Assembly: GCF_001182725.1 (NCBI RefSeq)
Contig: NZ_CWHU01000004.1
Coordinates: 223,506 to 287,505, forward strand
DNA: 64,000 nucleotides
Source of the DNA: Anaerococcus jeddahensis
GTDB taxonomy: Bacteria > Bacillota > Clostridia > Tissierellales > Peptoniphilaceae
Direction: 5' to 3'
The position numbers were made by a program, and so were the translations under genes. The notes beneath the pieces are model-generated. The model did not search any database. It saw nothing but the letters and a program-made list of their open reading frames with translations, and had not been told where the DNA came from. Shown piece by piece: positions 50,634 through 60,196 of this stretch (position 1 is its first letter; each line of letters begins with the position of its first letter).

Positions 50634-51356
50634 TTATTCTCCCATTGCTTCTTTGTCTACAAATAGGTAGCAATTTGGGTGAAGTGATAGGAAGGAGGCT
50701 GGGAAATCTGGTGAGATTTCTTTTCCTTCTATTATTTTTTTTACTACTTCTTTTTTATTTTTTCCGCTTGCAATTACTATTAGAGTTTTTGCATTGAAGG
50801 CATCTGCCATTCCCATTGATATGGCGTATTTTGGAACATCTTCTTTTGATTTGAAAAATCTTGAGTTTGCTTCGATTGTTGCATCTGCAAGTTTTATTAT
50901 TGAGGTTCTTTTGTTTAAAAATTCTCCTGGTTCGTTGAAGGCTATGTGGCCGTTTGGTCCAAGGCCTAGAACTTGTAGATCTCTTGTTCCAAAATCATCT
51001 AATAATTTATTGTATTCTTCTGCGTATTTTTCATCATTTGTATCTGCTTTTGGAAGGTGGATGTTTTCTTTTTTGATATTTACGTGGTCAAATAAATTTT
51101 CATTCATAAATGTTTGGTAGGATTGGTCATCTTTTGGATCAATTCCTACGTACTCATCTAAATTTATTGTTTTTGCCCAATGAAAGGAAATTTCTCCTTC
51201 TTTTTGTGCCTTTATTAGGTTTTTATATAGGCCTATTGGTGATGAACCTGTTGCAAGGCCCAATTTTGATTGAGGTTTTTCTTGTAGAATGCTTATAAAA
51301 AGCTCAGCTGCCTTTTTTGATAATTCTTCATATGAATCTGAAACTATTACTTTCAT
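50634..51356 (-). CDS. nagB: Glucosamine-6-phosphate deaminase
   Basis: 240 residues, full length. Converts glucosamine-6-phosphate to fructose-6-phosphate and ammonia, in amino-sugar catabolism. Signatures: LGLATGSSPIGLY, NLDEYVGI, the catalytic LGLGPNGHIAFNEPG, and the C-terminal SLHPNCYLFVD. RBS AAAGGAG. Stands alone; nagA is not adjacent. Product feeds pgi-linked glycolysis. Confidence 0.96.
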   Translation of the reverse strand: MKVIVSDSYEELSKKAAELFISILQEKPQSKLGLATGSSPIGLYKNLIKAQKEGEISFHWAKTINLDEYVGIDPKDDQSYQTFMNENLFDHVNIKKENIHLPKADTNDEKYAEEYNKLLDDFGTRDLQVLGLGPNGHIAFNEPGEFLNKRTSIIKLADATIEANSRFFKSKEDVPKYAISMGMADAFNAKTLIVIASGKNKKEVVKKIIEGKEISPDFPASFLSLHPNCYLFVDKEAMGE

Positions 51357-51426
51357 TTTTTCTCCTTTATCTTTTCTTATTAATAATAGTATTTTACTAG
51401 ACTTTTATTTTTTTAAAAGATTTGAG

Positions 51427-52782
51427 TTAATTTTTAAATGAATGAACTGGAGCTGGAATTCTTCCTCCCCTATTTACTAGTTTTTCTGCACTTGAATTAT
51501 TTATTTCCATTATTGGTGCATAGCCCAAAAGTCCTCCAAATTCTGCAAACTCTCCTTTTTTCTTGCCATAAACTGGAATAACCCTAACTGCTGTAGTTTT
51601 TTGATTTATAACTCCAATAGAAGCTTCATCTAAAATCATAGCAGAAATTGTTGAAGCTGGTGTATCGCCAGGAATTGCAATCATATCAAGGCCAACTGAG
51701 CAAACTGAGGTCATGGCTTCAAGTTTATCGAAAGTCAAATGTCCAGCTTGGGCAGCCTTTATCATGCCTTCGTCTTCACTTACTGGGATAAATGCTCCAG
51801 AAAGTCCTCCGACTGATGATGATGCCATAAGGCCTCCTTTTTTTACTGCATCATTTAACATGGCAAGGGCAGCTGTTGTTCCGTGTCCTCCAACATTTTC
51901 AATTCCAATTTCTTCCAAAATTCTTCCAACACTATCACCAATTGCAGGTGTTGGGGCAAGGGAAAGATCCAAAATTCCAAATTCTTTTCCAAGTCTTTTT
52001 GCAACATCACGTCCGATCAAATCGCCCATTCTTGTTATTTTGAAGGCTGTTTTTTTGATTGTTTCATAAACTTCGTTGATTGGTTTTCCCCTATCTTTTT
52101 CAATAGCAGCTTTTACAACTCCAGGTCCTGAAACTCCAACGTTTATAACTGTATCGCCTTCACCTACTCCAAGAAAAGATCCTGCCATAAAAGGATTGTC
52201 TTCAACTGCATTTGCAAAGGCAACAAATTTTGCACAACCAAGAGAATCTTGGTCCTTGGTTAATTTTGCCAATTCTTTGATTTTTTCACCCAAAAGTTTT
52301 ACAGCATCAAGGTTTATACCTGACCTTGTTGAACCAACATTTACAGATGAGCACACATAATCAGTAGTAGCAAGAGCATTAGGAATAGAATTTATTAAAA
52401 TTTTATCGGATTTTGTCATAGATTTATGAACTAGGGCAGAAAATCCTCCTATAAAATCTACGCCAACTTCCTTAGCAACCTTGTCCAAAACTTCTGCATA
52501 AGGTGTATAATCATCAATTTTTGAACTTGCTGCAACAAGAGAAATTGGTGTTACGGAAATCCTATTATTAATTATAGGAACACCATAAATTTCTTGGACA
52601 AGTTTAGTAGTTTTGATGAAATTTTCAGTTTCTTTCATCATCTTGTCATAAATTTTTTGGCAAGATTTTTTATAATCACTATCAGCGCAATCAAGAAGAG
52701 AAATTCCCATAGTTATGGTTCTAATATCAAGGTGTTCTTGGTCGAGCATTTTTATAGTTTCAATAATTTGTTTTGTATCCAT
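51427..52782 (-). CDS. UPF0210 / DUF711 family protein (PFL-like)
   Basis: 451 residues from ATG 52782, which directly follows the TAA of the ACT-domain gene and has AAGGA upstream; the frame extends a further 12 codons inside that gene. Begins [27 protein letters not shown] and contains [30 protein letters not shown] and [19 protein letters not shown]. These proteins are structurally related to glycyl-radical enzymes but have unknown function. Always found beside a UPF0237 ACT protein, as here. Confidence 0.9.
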   Translation of the reverse strand: MDTKQIIETIKMLDQEHLDIRTITMGISLLDCADSDYKKSCQKIYDKMMKETENFIKTTKLVQEIYGVPIINNRISVTPISLVAASSKIDDYTPYAEVLDKVAKEVGVDFIGGFSALVHKSMTKSDKILINSIPNALATTDYVCSSVNVGSTRSGINLDAVKLLGEKIKELAKLTKDQDSLGCAKFVAFANAVEDNPFMAGSFLGVGEGDTVINVGVSGPGVVKAAIEKDRGKPINEVYETIKKTAFKITRMGDLIGRDVAKRLGKEFGILDLSLAPTPAIGDSVGRILEEIGIENVGGHGTTAALAMLNDAVKKGGLMASSSVGGLSGAFIPVSEDEGMIKAAQAGHLTFDKLEAMTSVCSVGLDMIAIPGDTPASTISAMILDEASIGVINQKTTAVRVIPVYGKKKGEFAEFGGLLGYAPIMEINNSSAEKLVNRGGRIPAPVHSFKN

Positions 52783-52783
52783 A

Positions 52784-53053
52784 TTAAATCCTTGCCATCT
52801 TATCAAAAAGATCTTCATTTTGAAGTCTTAGTTCAAGGCCGATTTCTTCACCCAACTTTGTAAGTTCATCTTTTATAGTTTCAAAAGATTCGTTAGCATT
52901 TGTCAAGTCAACATTCATAATACCAACAAAATTTTTCTCCATTATAGTTTGGTTAAAATCTAAAATATTCATGTTAAATTTATAAAGTAATTCGCTCACC
53001 TTATAAACTATGCCCGGTTTGTCATTTCCAATTATTGTTAAAATAGCTTTCAT
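52784..53053 (-). CDS. ACT-domain protein (UPF0237)
   Basis: 89 residues, one ACT domain: [36 protein letters not shown] domains bind amino acids and act as sensors. Its stop abuts the UPF0210 start, so the pair forms one operon, a conserved arrangement whose job is not established. Preceded by AAAGGAGATT. Confidence 0.92.
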   Translation of the reverse strand: MKAILTIIGNDKPGIVYKVSELLYKFNMNILDFNQTIMEKNFVGIMNVDLTNANESFETIKDELTKLGEEIGLELRLQNEDLFDKMARI

Positions 53054-53130
53054 ACTAATCTCCTTTTGTTATCTTATAAGTATTTTAGCACATTAGAGCA
53101 AATATTTAAATATTTTCTAATTTTGGACAA

Positions 53131-53160
53131 AAAAAATCCCGCCATAAGCAGGATTTTTTT
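53131..53160 (-). terminator. Terminator of the rubrerythrin gene
   Basis: Minus strand ATCCTGC-TTATG-GCGGGAT then TTTTTTTT; a G-U pair marks the direction. Confidence 0.75.
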
Positions 53161-53216
53161 TGAAAGATTCTAATTTTTTATTTTTTTATTTTTTATTTCG
53201 TGTATATGTTTACTTA

Positions 53217-53810
53217 TTAATAGTTAAAGTTTGCAACTTCAAAGAAGTCTTGTGGATGTTTACAAGCTGGACAAATCTTTGGAGCTTTTTTACCTTCGTA
53301 AAGGTATCCACAGTTTAGGCATTTCCAAGTAATTTTTTCTTCTTTTTCAAATACTTTGCCATTTTCGATATTGTCATGTAATTTTTGATATCTATCTCTG
53401 TGACCAGCTTCTACATGAGCAATGTGTTCCCAACTTCTTGCTATTTCTTCAAATCCTTCTTCTCTTGCAACTTTTGCAAATGATGGATACATATCTTCAG
53501 CTTCTTCATTTTCTCCACCGATTGCACCTTCAAGGTTTGTTAATGTATCATGGTATACAACTGGGAAAGCTGTATAATCTGGATTTAATTCAATTGCATC
53601 TAATTTGAATTCTTCTTTTAAATATTTGTAGAATACTTTAGCGTGTTCTTGTTCGTTTCTTGCTGTTTCTTCAAAAATTTCTTGAATTTGAACGTATCCT
53701 TCTTTTTTAGCAATTTTTGCTGCAATGTTGTATCTCATTGTTGCTTGAGATTCACCTGCAAAAGATGTAATTAAATTGCTAGCTGTTTTTGTTCCTTTTA
53801 ATTCTGGCAT
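53217..53810 (-). CDS. rbr: Rubrerythrin
   Basis: 197 residues. A diiron four-helix domain (FAGESQATMRYNIAAKIA, EETARNEQEHAKVFYKYL, then the second pair EIARSWEHIAHVEAGHRDRY) is followed by a C-terminal rubredoxin-like FeS4 site, CLNCGYLYEGKKAPKICPACKHP. Reduces hydrogen peroxide in anaerobes. The promoter region has AT-rich inverted repeats resembling PerR/Fur boxes, matching the usual peroxide regulation. Single-gene unit. Confidence 0.95.
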   Translation of the reverse strand: MPELKGTKTASNLITSFAGESQATMRYNIAAKIAKKEGYVQIQEIFEETARNEQEHAKVFYKYLKEEFKLDAIELNPDYTAFPVVYHDTLTNLEGAIGGENEEAEDMYPSFAKVAREEGFEEIARSWEHIAHVEAGHRDRYQKLHDNIENGKVFEKEEKITWKCLNCGYLYEGKKAPKICPACKHPQDFFEVANFNY

Positions 53811-53865
53811 ATGTAAGTCCTTTCTATTAATAACTTTATGTAACCGTTTCGTCTTTACAATTATT

Positions 53866-53955
53866 AGTATATCCTATTTATTTTATTTGTCAAGAATGAT
53901 TCTAAAGTTTTAATCATTCTAAAAATTGATTTTTATTATCATTATCAATTTGAGA
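53866..53955 (-). promoter_or_regulatory. Promoter and probable PerR/Fur-type operator of rubrerythrin
   Basis: Minus strand TTGACA (53888-53893), 16 bases, TATACT (53866-53871). TTAGAATCATTCTTGA (53890-53905) resembles a PerR box and overlaps the -35. A second AGAATGATTA lies at 53911-53920, and TGATAATGATAAT (Fur-box-like) at about 53937-53949. Confidence 0.5.
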
Positions 53956-54055
53956 AGTTTTTCTTATTTTTAAGGCATATGTTTTATTATTTTTGGATTT
54001 AATTTTTTAAGTTTTATTCAAGGAAAATATTTTATGTTTATTTTGTTTTTTGCTG

Positions 54056-54370
54056 GAGATCTCTCGACACTAAAACCCGTTTGCTTCGCAAACTTTTCCG
54101 TGCTCTCGCACTAATTTTAGGGATAAATATGCCAAATCAAGGCATATTTATCGGCTCGAGATGGGTGTGGGTTGGATTTTTTTAATTGCTAAAGTTTTGA
54201 GTTCTTTGCTAGAGTTTTTTTATCGGTTTCTTATTAAGGAAATTTTATTATTTTTATAATTTATATTTCCAATATAAATAAGCGAAGTTAAACCCATCTC
54301 GAGCGGATAAACAACCGTTGATTTCGGTTGTTTATCCCGATTTATCGTATGTAATGAGTCGAGAGATCTC
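54056..54370. repeat. F and R long copies of the GAGATCTC...GATGGG repeat
   Basis: F 54056-54166 with hairpin arms GATAAATATGCC/GGCATATTTATC (54122-54152), and R 54293-54370 with arms GATAAACAACCG/CGGTTGTTTATC (54306-54336). They face each other with GATGGG ends inward, 126 bases apart. The rest of the 770-base gap between rbr and pgi shows only the rbr promoter. Confidence 0.9.
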
Positions 54371-54579
54371 TTCATTAATTATGTATTTTCATTTTCCTTT
54401 TTATTAGAATTTTACCGTGTATTTGCATGTCTTCTAACAAAAATTTTTTTGCACACTTTTTTATGCCTGTGTTTACTCTTGATTTAAAATTTTTCCTTTT
54501 TTATTATTTATCTAAATTTTTAAATTAAATTTCCATATTATTTCTTTTTGGGTATAATTTATCAAAAGGAGGATTTGTA

Positions 54580-55854
54580 ATGAAAATAAACTTTAATAAT
54601 GTTGACTTATCAAATCTTAACTCTTATAAGGAAAAAAGTCTTGATGCTTTTTCTACTTTGATGAACAAAGATGGAGAAGGAAATGACTTTTTGGGTTGGA
54701 TTGATAGGCCTAATAACCTAGACGTTGAGGAATATGAAAGAATTAAAGAAGCTAGCAAAAAAATCCAAAACAATTCTGATTGTTTGGTAACTATTGGAAT
54801 TGGAGGATCTTATCTTGGCACAAAAGCTGTAGATTATGCTATGAAAGGATATTTTCCAAAAAATGATAAGACTGAATTAATTTATGCTGGTCATCAAATT
54901 TCTGGGGAATATTTGCACGATCTTTTGGATTATCTAAAGGAAAAGGAATTTTCTATTAATGTAATTTCAAAATCTGGTACTACTACTGAACCTGCTATTG
55001 CCTTTAGATTTGTAAAAGAATTATTAGAAGAAAAATATGGAAAAGAAGAAGCTAGGGAAAGGATATTTGTTACAACTGATAGACAAAAGGGAGCTTTAAA
55101 AGATTTGGCTACAAAGGAAGGCTATGAAACTTTTGTTGTTCCTGATGATATTGGTGGAAGATTTTCTGTAATTTCTGCTGTTGGTCTTTTACCATTGTGT
55201 GTAGCTGGAGTTGATATAGATGAATTTGTCCAAGGATTTAAAAAGGGTATTGAAAATTATACTAAAGATTCTTTTGATGAAAATGTGGCAATTCAATATG
55301 CAGCTATTAGAAATATGTTAAATGATAATGGAAAAGATATTGAGGTTTTGGTAAATTATGAGCCAAAATTAAAATATGTTTCTGAATGGTGGAAGCAATT
55401 ATTTGCTGAAAGTGAAGGTAAGGATGGAAAGGGAATTTTCCCTGTTTCTGTAAATAATACAACTGATCTTCACTCTGTGGGCCAAATGATCCAAGATGGT
55501 AAGAGAAATTTATTTGAAACTGTTTTGAAGGTTGAAAATGCTGATAAGGACCTTACTATTATAGAAGATGAGGAAAATCTTGATGGTTTGAATTATCTTG
55601 CTGGCAAAAAAATGTCTTTTGTTAATGAAAAGGCAATGGAGGGAACAATTATTGCCCATGTTAAGGGAAATGTTCCAAATATTTTGTTAAGTCTTGATGA
55701 TGTTTCTGCCCAAAGTTTGGGAGAATTATTCTATTTCTTTGAAATTGTTGTTGGTGTAAGTGGATACATGCAAGGTGTTAATCCTTTCAACCAACCTGGA
55801 GTTGAAGAATATAAATCTCAAATGTTTAAATTATTGGGTAAGCCTGGATATTAA
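54580..55854 (+). CDS. pgi: Glucose-6-phosphate isomerase
   Basis: 424 residues, the shorter bacterial/archaeal-Firmicute form. Interconverts glucose-6- and fructose-6-phosphate. Signatures: [45 protein letters not shown] and the C-terminal [16 protein letters not shown] with the catalytic region. RBS AAAGGAGG. Isolated gene followed by a strong terminator. Confidence 0.97.
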   Translation: MKINFNNVDLSNLNSYKEKSLDAFSTLMNKDGEGNDFLGWIDRPNNLDVEEYERIKEASKKIQNNSDCLVTIGIGGSYLGTKAVDYAMKGYFPKNDKTELIYAGHQISGEYLHDLLDYLKEKEFSINVISKSGTTTEPAIAFRFVKELLEEKYGKEEARERIFVTTDRQKGALKDLATKEGYETFVVPDDIGGRFSVISAVGLLPLCVAGVDIDEFVQGFKKGIENYTKDSFDENVAIQYAAIRNMLNDNGKDIEVLVNYEPKLKYVSEWWKQLFAESEGKDGKGIFPVSVNNTTDLHSVGQMIQDGKRNLFETVLKVENADKDLTIIEDEENLDGLNYLAGKKMSFVNEKAMEGTIIAHVKGNVPNILLSLDDVSAQSLGELFYFFEIVVGVSGYMQGVNPFNQPGVEEYKSQMFKLLGKPGY

Positions 55855-55887
55855 AATTAAATTTTAAGAATATATATGTGTTTTACA

Positions 55888-55917
55888 AAAAAAGCTGTAG
55901 GGATACTACAGCTTTTT
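55888..55917. terminator. Convergent terminator after pgi
   Basis: AAAAAGCTGTAG and CTACAGCTTTTT with a five-base loop. Confidence 0.88.
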
Positions 55918-55921
55918 GTTT

Positions 55922-56578
55922 TTATTCAATATCTGAATATTTCAAGGCTCCTCCCAAGATTCCATTTACAAAATCTCTGGATTCATAGATTTTGTAGTAG
56001 GTGAATTTTTTGTCCAAGATTAATTTGGCTGTTGTGGTGAGCTTGTCTTGATTTTTATTTTTTAATTTTTTTACAAATTCTTTGTGTATATCTTCGTCTT
56101 TGTGTTCTAATTTATCGTAAATATCAACATAACAAATATTTGTCACATCAACTACTACTTCTAGGCCTTCTTCGGTCTTTTTTTGACTAATTATATCAAC
56201 TTTTAAATTAGAAAAATTTGCCTTTAAAAATTCTTCTTGCTCTTTTTTGTCGGTTGAATAGGATTCTTTCAATACATCTTCTACCTTTACCAATTTGTCA
56301 AAGTATTTTTCTTGGTTCTCGTAATCTAATTTTTGTATTGACTCAACCGCCTTTTTTATGGTCCTTTGTGGAGTGTTTATAAATTTTTGATAAATTAATA
56401 AAGGACTTAGGATTATAAGAATAAGAAGGGCAAGAGCAAAGATATTTATTTTCTTTCCTTTTTTTCTTTTTTCTTGTTTTTTTGGTTTTTTTGTTCTTTC
56501 GACCCTCTTTTCTTTTCTTTCAAGTTTATCTATTTGATTTTTTTCAGCAAAACGTTCGCTTCTTTTTTTCCTTGCCAT
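55922..56578 (-). CDS. Single-pass membrane protein with basic cytoplasmic head, unknown function
   Basis: 218 residues. The first ~45 are extremely basic (repeated KK/RK stretches), followed by one hydrophobic helix (about 46-66, INIFALALLILIILSPLLIY) and a ~150-residue outer domain rich in E, K and D. The outer domain resembles the small DUF4878/nuclear-transport-factor-like lipoprotein domains in style (TIKKAVESIQKLDYENQEKYFDK), but this is only an impression. Divergent from the polytopic membrane gene at 56639. Confidence 0.5.
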   Translation of the reverse strand: MARKKRSERFAEKNQIDKLERKEKRVERTKKPKKQEKRKKGKKINIFALALLILIILSPLLIYQKFINTPQRTIKKAVESIQKLDYENQEKYFDKLVKVEDVLKESYSTDKKEQEEFLKANFSNLKVDIISQKKTEEGLEVVVDVTNICYVDIYDKLEHKDEDIHKEFVKKLKNKNQDKLTTTAKLILDKKFTYYKIYESRDFVNGILGGALKYSDIE

Positions 56579-56638
56579 AATTTCCCCTAAAAATTTTATT
56601 TTAAACTGATATTATTATATAATCAAAGTGGTGATACT

Positions 56639-57496
56639 ATGAAAAAACAAAAATTAATAATAGCAGATTTACTAGCAATTATTTTTACCCTGATTACAAT
56701 ATATTTACCCTTATTTATAAATAAAGTGACCTTAACGGAATTTTATTTTGTATATTTGTGTGCATATTTTGCGGTAATATTTTCAAATCAAAAGGATATT
56801 AAGGTATTTTATTTTTTTATCCCACTTATAACTTTAAGCCTTATACTTATTTTATTAAATAAAGTAGATATTTACAACATAAATATGGTAAAAGATAGTT
56901 TTATCTCCATAATTTCTAAAAATTATTTAATTTTAGTGGGAATTTTTCTCTTATATATAGGAGAAATATTTTCTACCAAGGTTTTTGGGTCTTATTTTTC
57001 AATGGGCTTTGGGATAATTTGTCTAATCCTCTATTTAATAATCTACAATACAAAATATTTGCCAGACCTTAAAGAATATAGAAATTACCTTTTTTATATT
57101 TTTATTTATTTCTCCTTTGCAAGAATTTTACCTGCAAAAGAAGTAAACAAGTACCTTTATATAATCACGGTTTTAATATTTTTTATAGAAATTCTTGCTA
57201 TAGACAAGTACAAAATATTTATCGGCTTTCACATTTCTGTGATTTTGATAATTTATTTAATTTTAAAAACAAATATATACCCAGTTGAGTTTGAAAAATA
57301 TTTTTTAAGCGGACTTTTATACCTCTTCCCTTTTGTGAAAATAATTTTGGGTGATTTTTTAAATCTTTCAAGACCAATTTTATATGTAGCAACAGGTCTT
57401 GTGGTATTTTTCCTTGCAATAATATTTTTCCAAATAAGATTAGGATTTTTGGATTACCCATTTTTGGGCATCCATAAAGACAAAAAAAAGGGCTGA
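56639..57496 (+). CDS. Polytopic membrane protein, unknown function
   Basis: 285 residues, nine or ten hydrophobic helices and hardly any loops, ending in a basic tail (HKDKKKG). No family signature recognised. RBS is weak (GTGGTGATACT). It converges on the MATE exporter, sharing a terminator with it. High Ile/Leu/Phe/Tyr content follows the AT-rich base composition. Confidence 0.5.
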   Translation: MKKQKLIIADLLAIIFTLITIYLPLFINKVTLTEFYFVYLCAYFAVIFSNQKDIKVFYFFIPLITLSLILILLNKVDIYNINMVKDSFISIISKNYLILVGIFLLYIGEIFSTKVFGSYFSMGFGIICLILYLIIYNTKYLPDLKEYRNYLFYIFIYFSFARILPAKEVNKYLYIITVLIFFIEILAIDKYKIFIGFHISVILIIYLILKTNIYPVEFEKYFLSGLLYLFPFVKIILGDFLNLSRPILYVATGLVVFFLAIIFFQIRLGFLDYPFLGIHKDKKKG

Positions 57497-57507
57497 TGCC
57501 CTTTTTT
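57483..57507. terminator. Convergent terminator
   Basis: AAAAAAGGGC-TGAT-GCCCTTTTTTT, overlapping the stop region of the 56639 gene. Confidence 0.85.
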
Positions 57508-58865
57508 TACATTGCTTTTTCTATTTTTTCCTTGTAATCTCGTCTTAAAAAATATACACAATAGGCTCCTGCCAAAAATTCCGCTATTATAAATGAATAC
57601 CAGATTTTATCGATATCCCCAGTTTTTTGCCCAATAAAATACATCAAAGGCAACAATATTATAAATTGCCTTAAAAAAGGTTCGAAAAGTGCTATGCCTG
57701 CACTTGATAGGGATTGGAAAATTGAGGCACAGACTATGGAAAATCCTACTGGCAAATATGAAATTGCTACAATTCTAATCATTGGAATTCCTATTTCTTT
57801 CATTTTTGGCGTGGCTGAAAATAAATTCAAAATCGCCTCTGGAAAGGCCATAAATATTATCATTCCAAAAATTATCATCAAGGTTGCCCATGTGATTGAT
57901 AATTTAATTGATTTCTTTATTCTCTCCTTATTTCTCGCCCCAAAATTATAAGAAATTATTGGTACTATTGCATTTGAAATGCCCAAAACTGGCATAAATT
58001 CAAAACTTTGAAGTTTAAACATTACCCCATAAACTGCTATGGCTGATTGGCCAAAGCCTGCAAGAATTGTATTTATAAAAAATGTTGCAAAGGATGTAAT
58101 TGCATTCATCAAAGCTGCCGGAAGTCCAATTGAAAAAATTTCTTTTAAAATCAAATGGGACATGGAAAATCCTTTGAAAGATAGTTTTACTTCCTTATTT
58201 TTTACTAAATTTAACAAAAGTCCTATAAGAGCCCCCAAAATTTGCCCAGTAACCGTTGCAATTGCAGCTCCTTTTACTTCAAGTCTTGGAAAACCAAAAA
58301 GTCCAAAAATAAAAATGGGATCTAAAATTATATTTATAACAGCCCCAATTATTTGGGTTACCATAGTATAAACTGTAAGGCCGGTTGATTGGAGAAGTTT
58401 TTCAAAAAATATCTGGAAAAATACCCCAAAGGAAAGCATACAAACTATTTTAAGATAATCAATTCCGTATGAAATAATTTTTGGATCATTTGTTTGCATT
58501 TTTATAAAAGGTTCAACAAAAAATATCGCTATAAAAACAAAAATCAAGGATAAAAGGCCTGCAAGAATAATACCGTGAACCGCAACGATGCTCGCCTTTT
58601 TTTCATTTTTCATTCCCAAATACCTAGACAAAAGTGCCGAAACACCAATAGATAAGCCAACACTAAAGGCAATAATTATATTTTGAATTGGGAAAGAAAT
58701 TGTTACAGCCGTAAGGGCTGTTTCTGATAATCTAGCTACAAAAATTGAGTCAACAATATTATAAATTGCTTGGACAAGCATGGAAATTATAATGGGGAGA
58801 CTCATTTGAAACAACAATTTTCCCTCAGGCATAGTCCCAAGTTTTTCTGATTTTACTTCTGCCAT
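57507..58865 (-). CDS. MATE-family efflux transporter
   Basis: 452 residues from ATG 58865 (AAGGAG six bases upstream; TTG one codon earlier). Twelve membrane helices in two similar halves. MATE patterns: LPIIISMLVQAIYNIVDSIFVARL in the first helix pair and LPAALMNAITSFATFFINTIL at the start of the second half. Exports drugs or metabolites by Na+ or H+ antiport; substrate unknown. Confidence 0.92.
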   Translation of the reverse strand: MAEVKSEKLGTMPEGKLLFQMSLPIIISMLVQAIYNIVDSIFVARLSETALTAVTISFPIQNIIIAFSVGLSIGVSALLSRYLGMKNEKKASIVAVHGIILAGLLSLIFVFIAIFFVEPFIKMQTNDPKIISYGIDYLKIVCMLSFGVFFQIFFEKLLQSTGLTVYTMVTQIIGAVINIILDPIFIFGLFGFPRLEVKGAAIATVTGQILGALIGLLLNLVKNKEVKLSFKGFSMSHLILKEIFSIGLPAALMNAITSFATFFINTILAGFGQSAIAVYGVMFKLQSFEFMPVLGISNAIVPIISYNFGARNKERIKKSIKLSITWATLMIIFGMIIFMAFPEAILNLFSATPKMKEIGIPMIRIVAISYLPVGFSIVCASIFQSLSSAGIALFEPFLRQFIILLPLMYFIGQKTGDIDKIWYSFIIAEFLAGAYCVYFLRRDYKEKIEKAM

Positions 58866-58894
58866 CAAAACTCCTTTCTTTAATTTAAGAACAG

Positions 58895-58922
58895 AAAAAT
58901 AACGGCAAAAGCCGCTATTTTT
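58895..58922 (-). terminator. Terminator of the FemAB genes
   Basis: Minus strand AAAATAGCGGC-TTTT-GCCGTTATTTTT; stem plus T-run after the second FemAB gene. Confidence 0.75.
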
Positions 58923-58982
58923 TAATCTACTATTTGCTTAATCATTCTAATTCTTTTTTTTAAAAAATCAAATGAAAGTAAT

Positions 58983-60173
58983 TTATTTTTTAAATTTTCT
59001 TTTTATCTTTTTGATAAATTCAAGTATTTTATATTTGCCTGGGTTTGGATAATAGGTAAATCCACCAGCTTTTCTTATAATATAACCATTGAAATTTTGT
59101 TTAAATCTCAAAACTCCGTCGCTTCCATCGAATACTCCATCAATTCCGTAAAAATTATATAGAGGAATATTTTTTCTACAAATTCTTTTCATAGCTTCGT
59201 ATTGAAGTTTGAAGGCTCCGGGTAATTTTTGATATTTGGTCAAAGATCCACCAAGAAAATAAATCGCTTGGTCTTTTAGATAAATTAAAATCATATTTGC
59301 TAGGGGAATTACATCTTCATCAGAATCTTCCCTAAATTCTTTCAACATATCTATTTCTTTTTGCAAGGATTTAATTCTTTGCTTATTGTTTTTCGCCTCA
59401 GGATCCATCCCACCTACTATTTTTTCAAGTTTTTCAATTGAATGGGTAAGATCTATTTCTGAAACCAAAAATTCTGAATTGTCTTTAAACTCATCATAAA
59501 AAGTTTGATAATATGCTAGCGACTTATCTCCAAATCCTTGTCTTTTTGAAGTTTCTAAAGTTAAAACCTTAAAATCTTCAATCTCATCTCTTCTAAGAGG
59601 TCTAACATTAATATCAAGGTCTTTGGCTTTTTTGATTTTTCTTCTAGCATTTGAATTAAAAGATTTCAATAAGTCCTTTTCCTTATCTGGCAAAAATTCG
59701 GATAAATCTTTTGCAAATTGATAATCAGCTGAACCATCATTTACAAAAATGGACTTATCATTGGAATTATATCCAGCTTTTTCCATCTTTTCAATAAATG
59801 ACCTATCTTTTTGTTCAATAGGATTTCCTTCTTGGTCATAAATTATATAATCCTTATCAAGTTTTATAACCAATTTCAAACAGTCAAGCTCTTTTACATA
59901 ATCTCTCAACTTATCATAAAAAATATATTCATAATTTTCATCAACTGCGCTTGCTCCAACCATTAAATCTATCCTATTTCCACCATAGATTTTTCTTATA
60001 AAAGCAAGACCTACTGCCAAAACTTCTCCATTATCCACAAGGCCCAAAAGTTTTGTTTTTCTATTATTACTTATTAAAACCTCGTTCATTGCACTTGTTT
60101 GCAAGAAAGAATAAGATTTTATCTTTTCTAAAAATTCATCGTAATCTTTTCTAGATATTTCTTTAACTATCAT
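58983..60173 (-). CDS. FemAB-family peptidoglycan interpeptide-bridge aminoacyltransferase (copy 2)
   Basis: 396 residues. FemABX proteins add amino acids from aminoacyl-tRNA to the peptidoglycan stem. Two GNAT-like halves: the first with FLQTSAMNEVL and LLGLVDNGEVLAVG; the second with MILIYLKDQAIYFLGGSLTKY, LPGAFKLQYEAMKR and YNFYGIDGVFDGSDGVLRFKQNFNG. Between them lies a coiled-coil arm (about 235-275, LEKIVGG...RIKSLQKEIDMLKEF) as in FemA. It follows its paralogue by 23 bases. Confidence 0.9.
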   Translation of the reverse strand: MIVKEISRKDYDEFLEKIKSYSFLQTSAMNEVLISNNRKTKLLGLVDNGEVLAVGLAFIRKIYGGNRIDLMVGASAVDENYEYIFYDKLRDYVKELDCLKLVIKLDKDYIIYDQEGNPIEQKDRSFIEKMEKAGYNSNDKSIFVNDGSADYQFAKDLSEFLPDKEKDLLKSFNSNARRKIKKAKDLDINVRPLRRDEIEDFKVLTLETSKRQGFGDKSLAYYQTFYDEFKDNSEFLVSEIDLTHSIEKLEKIVGGMDPEAKNNKQRIKSLQKEIDMLKEFREDSDEDVIPLANMILIYLKDQAIYFLGGSLTKYQKLPGAFKLQYEAMKRICRKNIPLYNFYGIDGVFDGSDGVLRFKQNFNGYIIRKAGGFTYYPNPGKYKILEFIKKIKRKFKK

Positions 60174-60196
60174 ATAAACCTTTCTTTACCTAAAAT

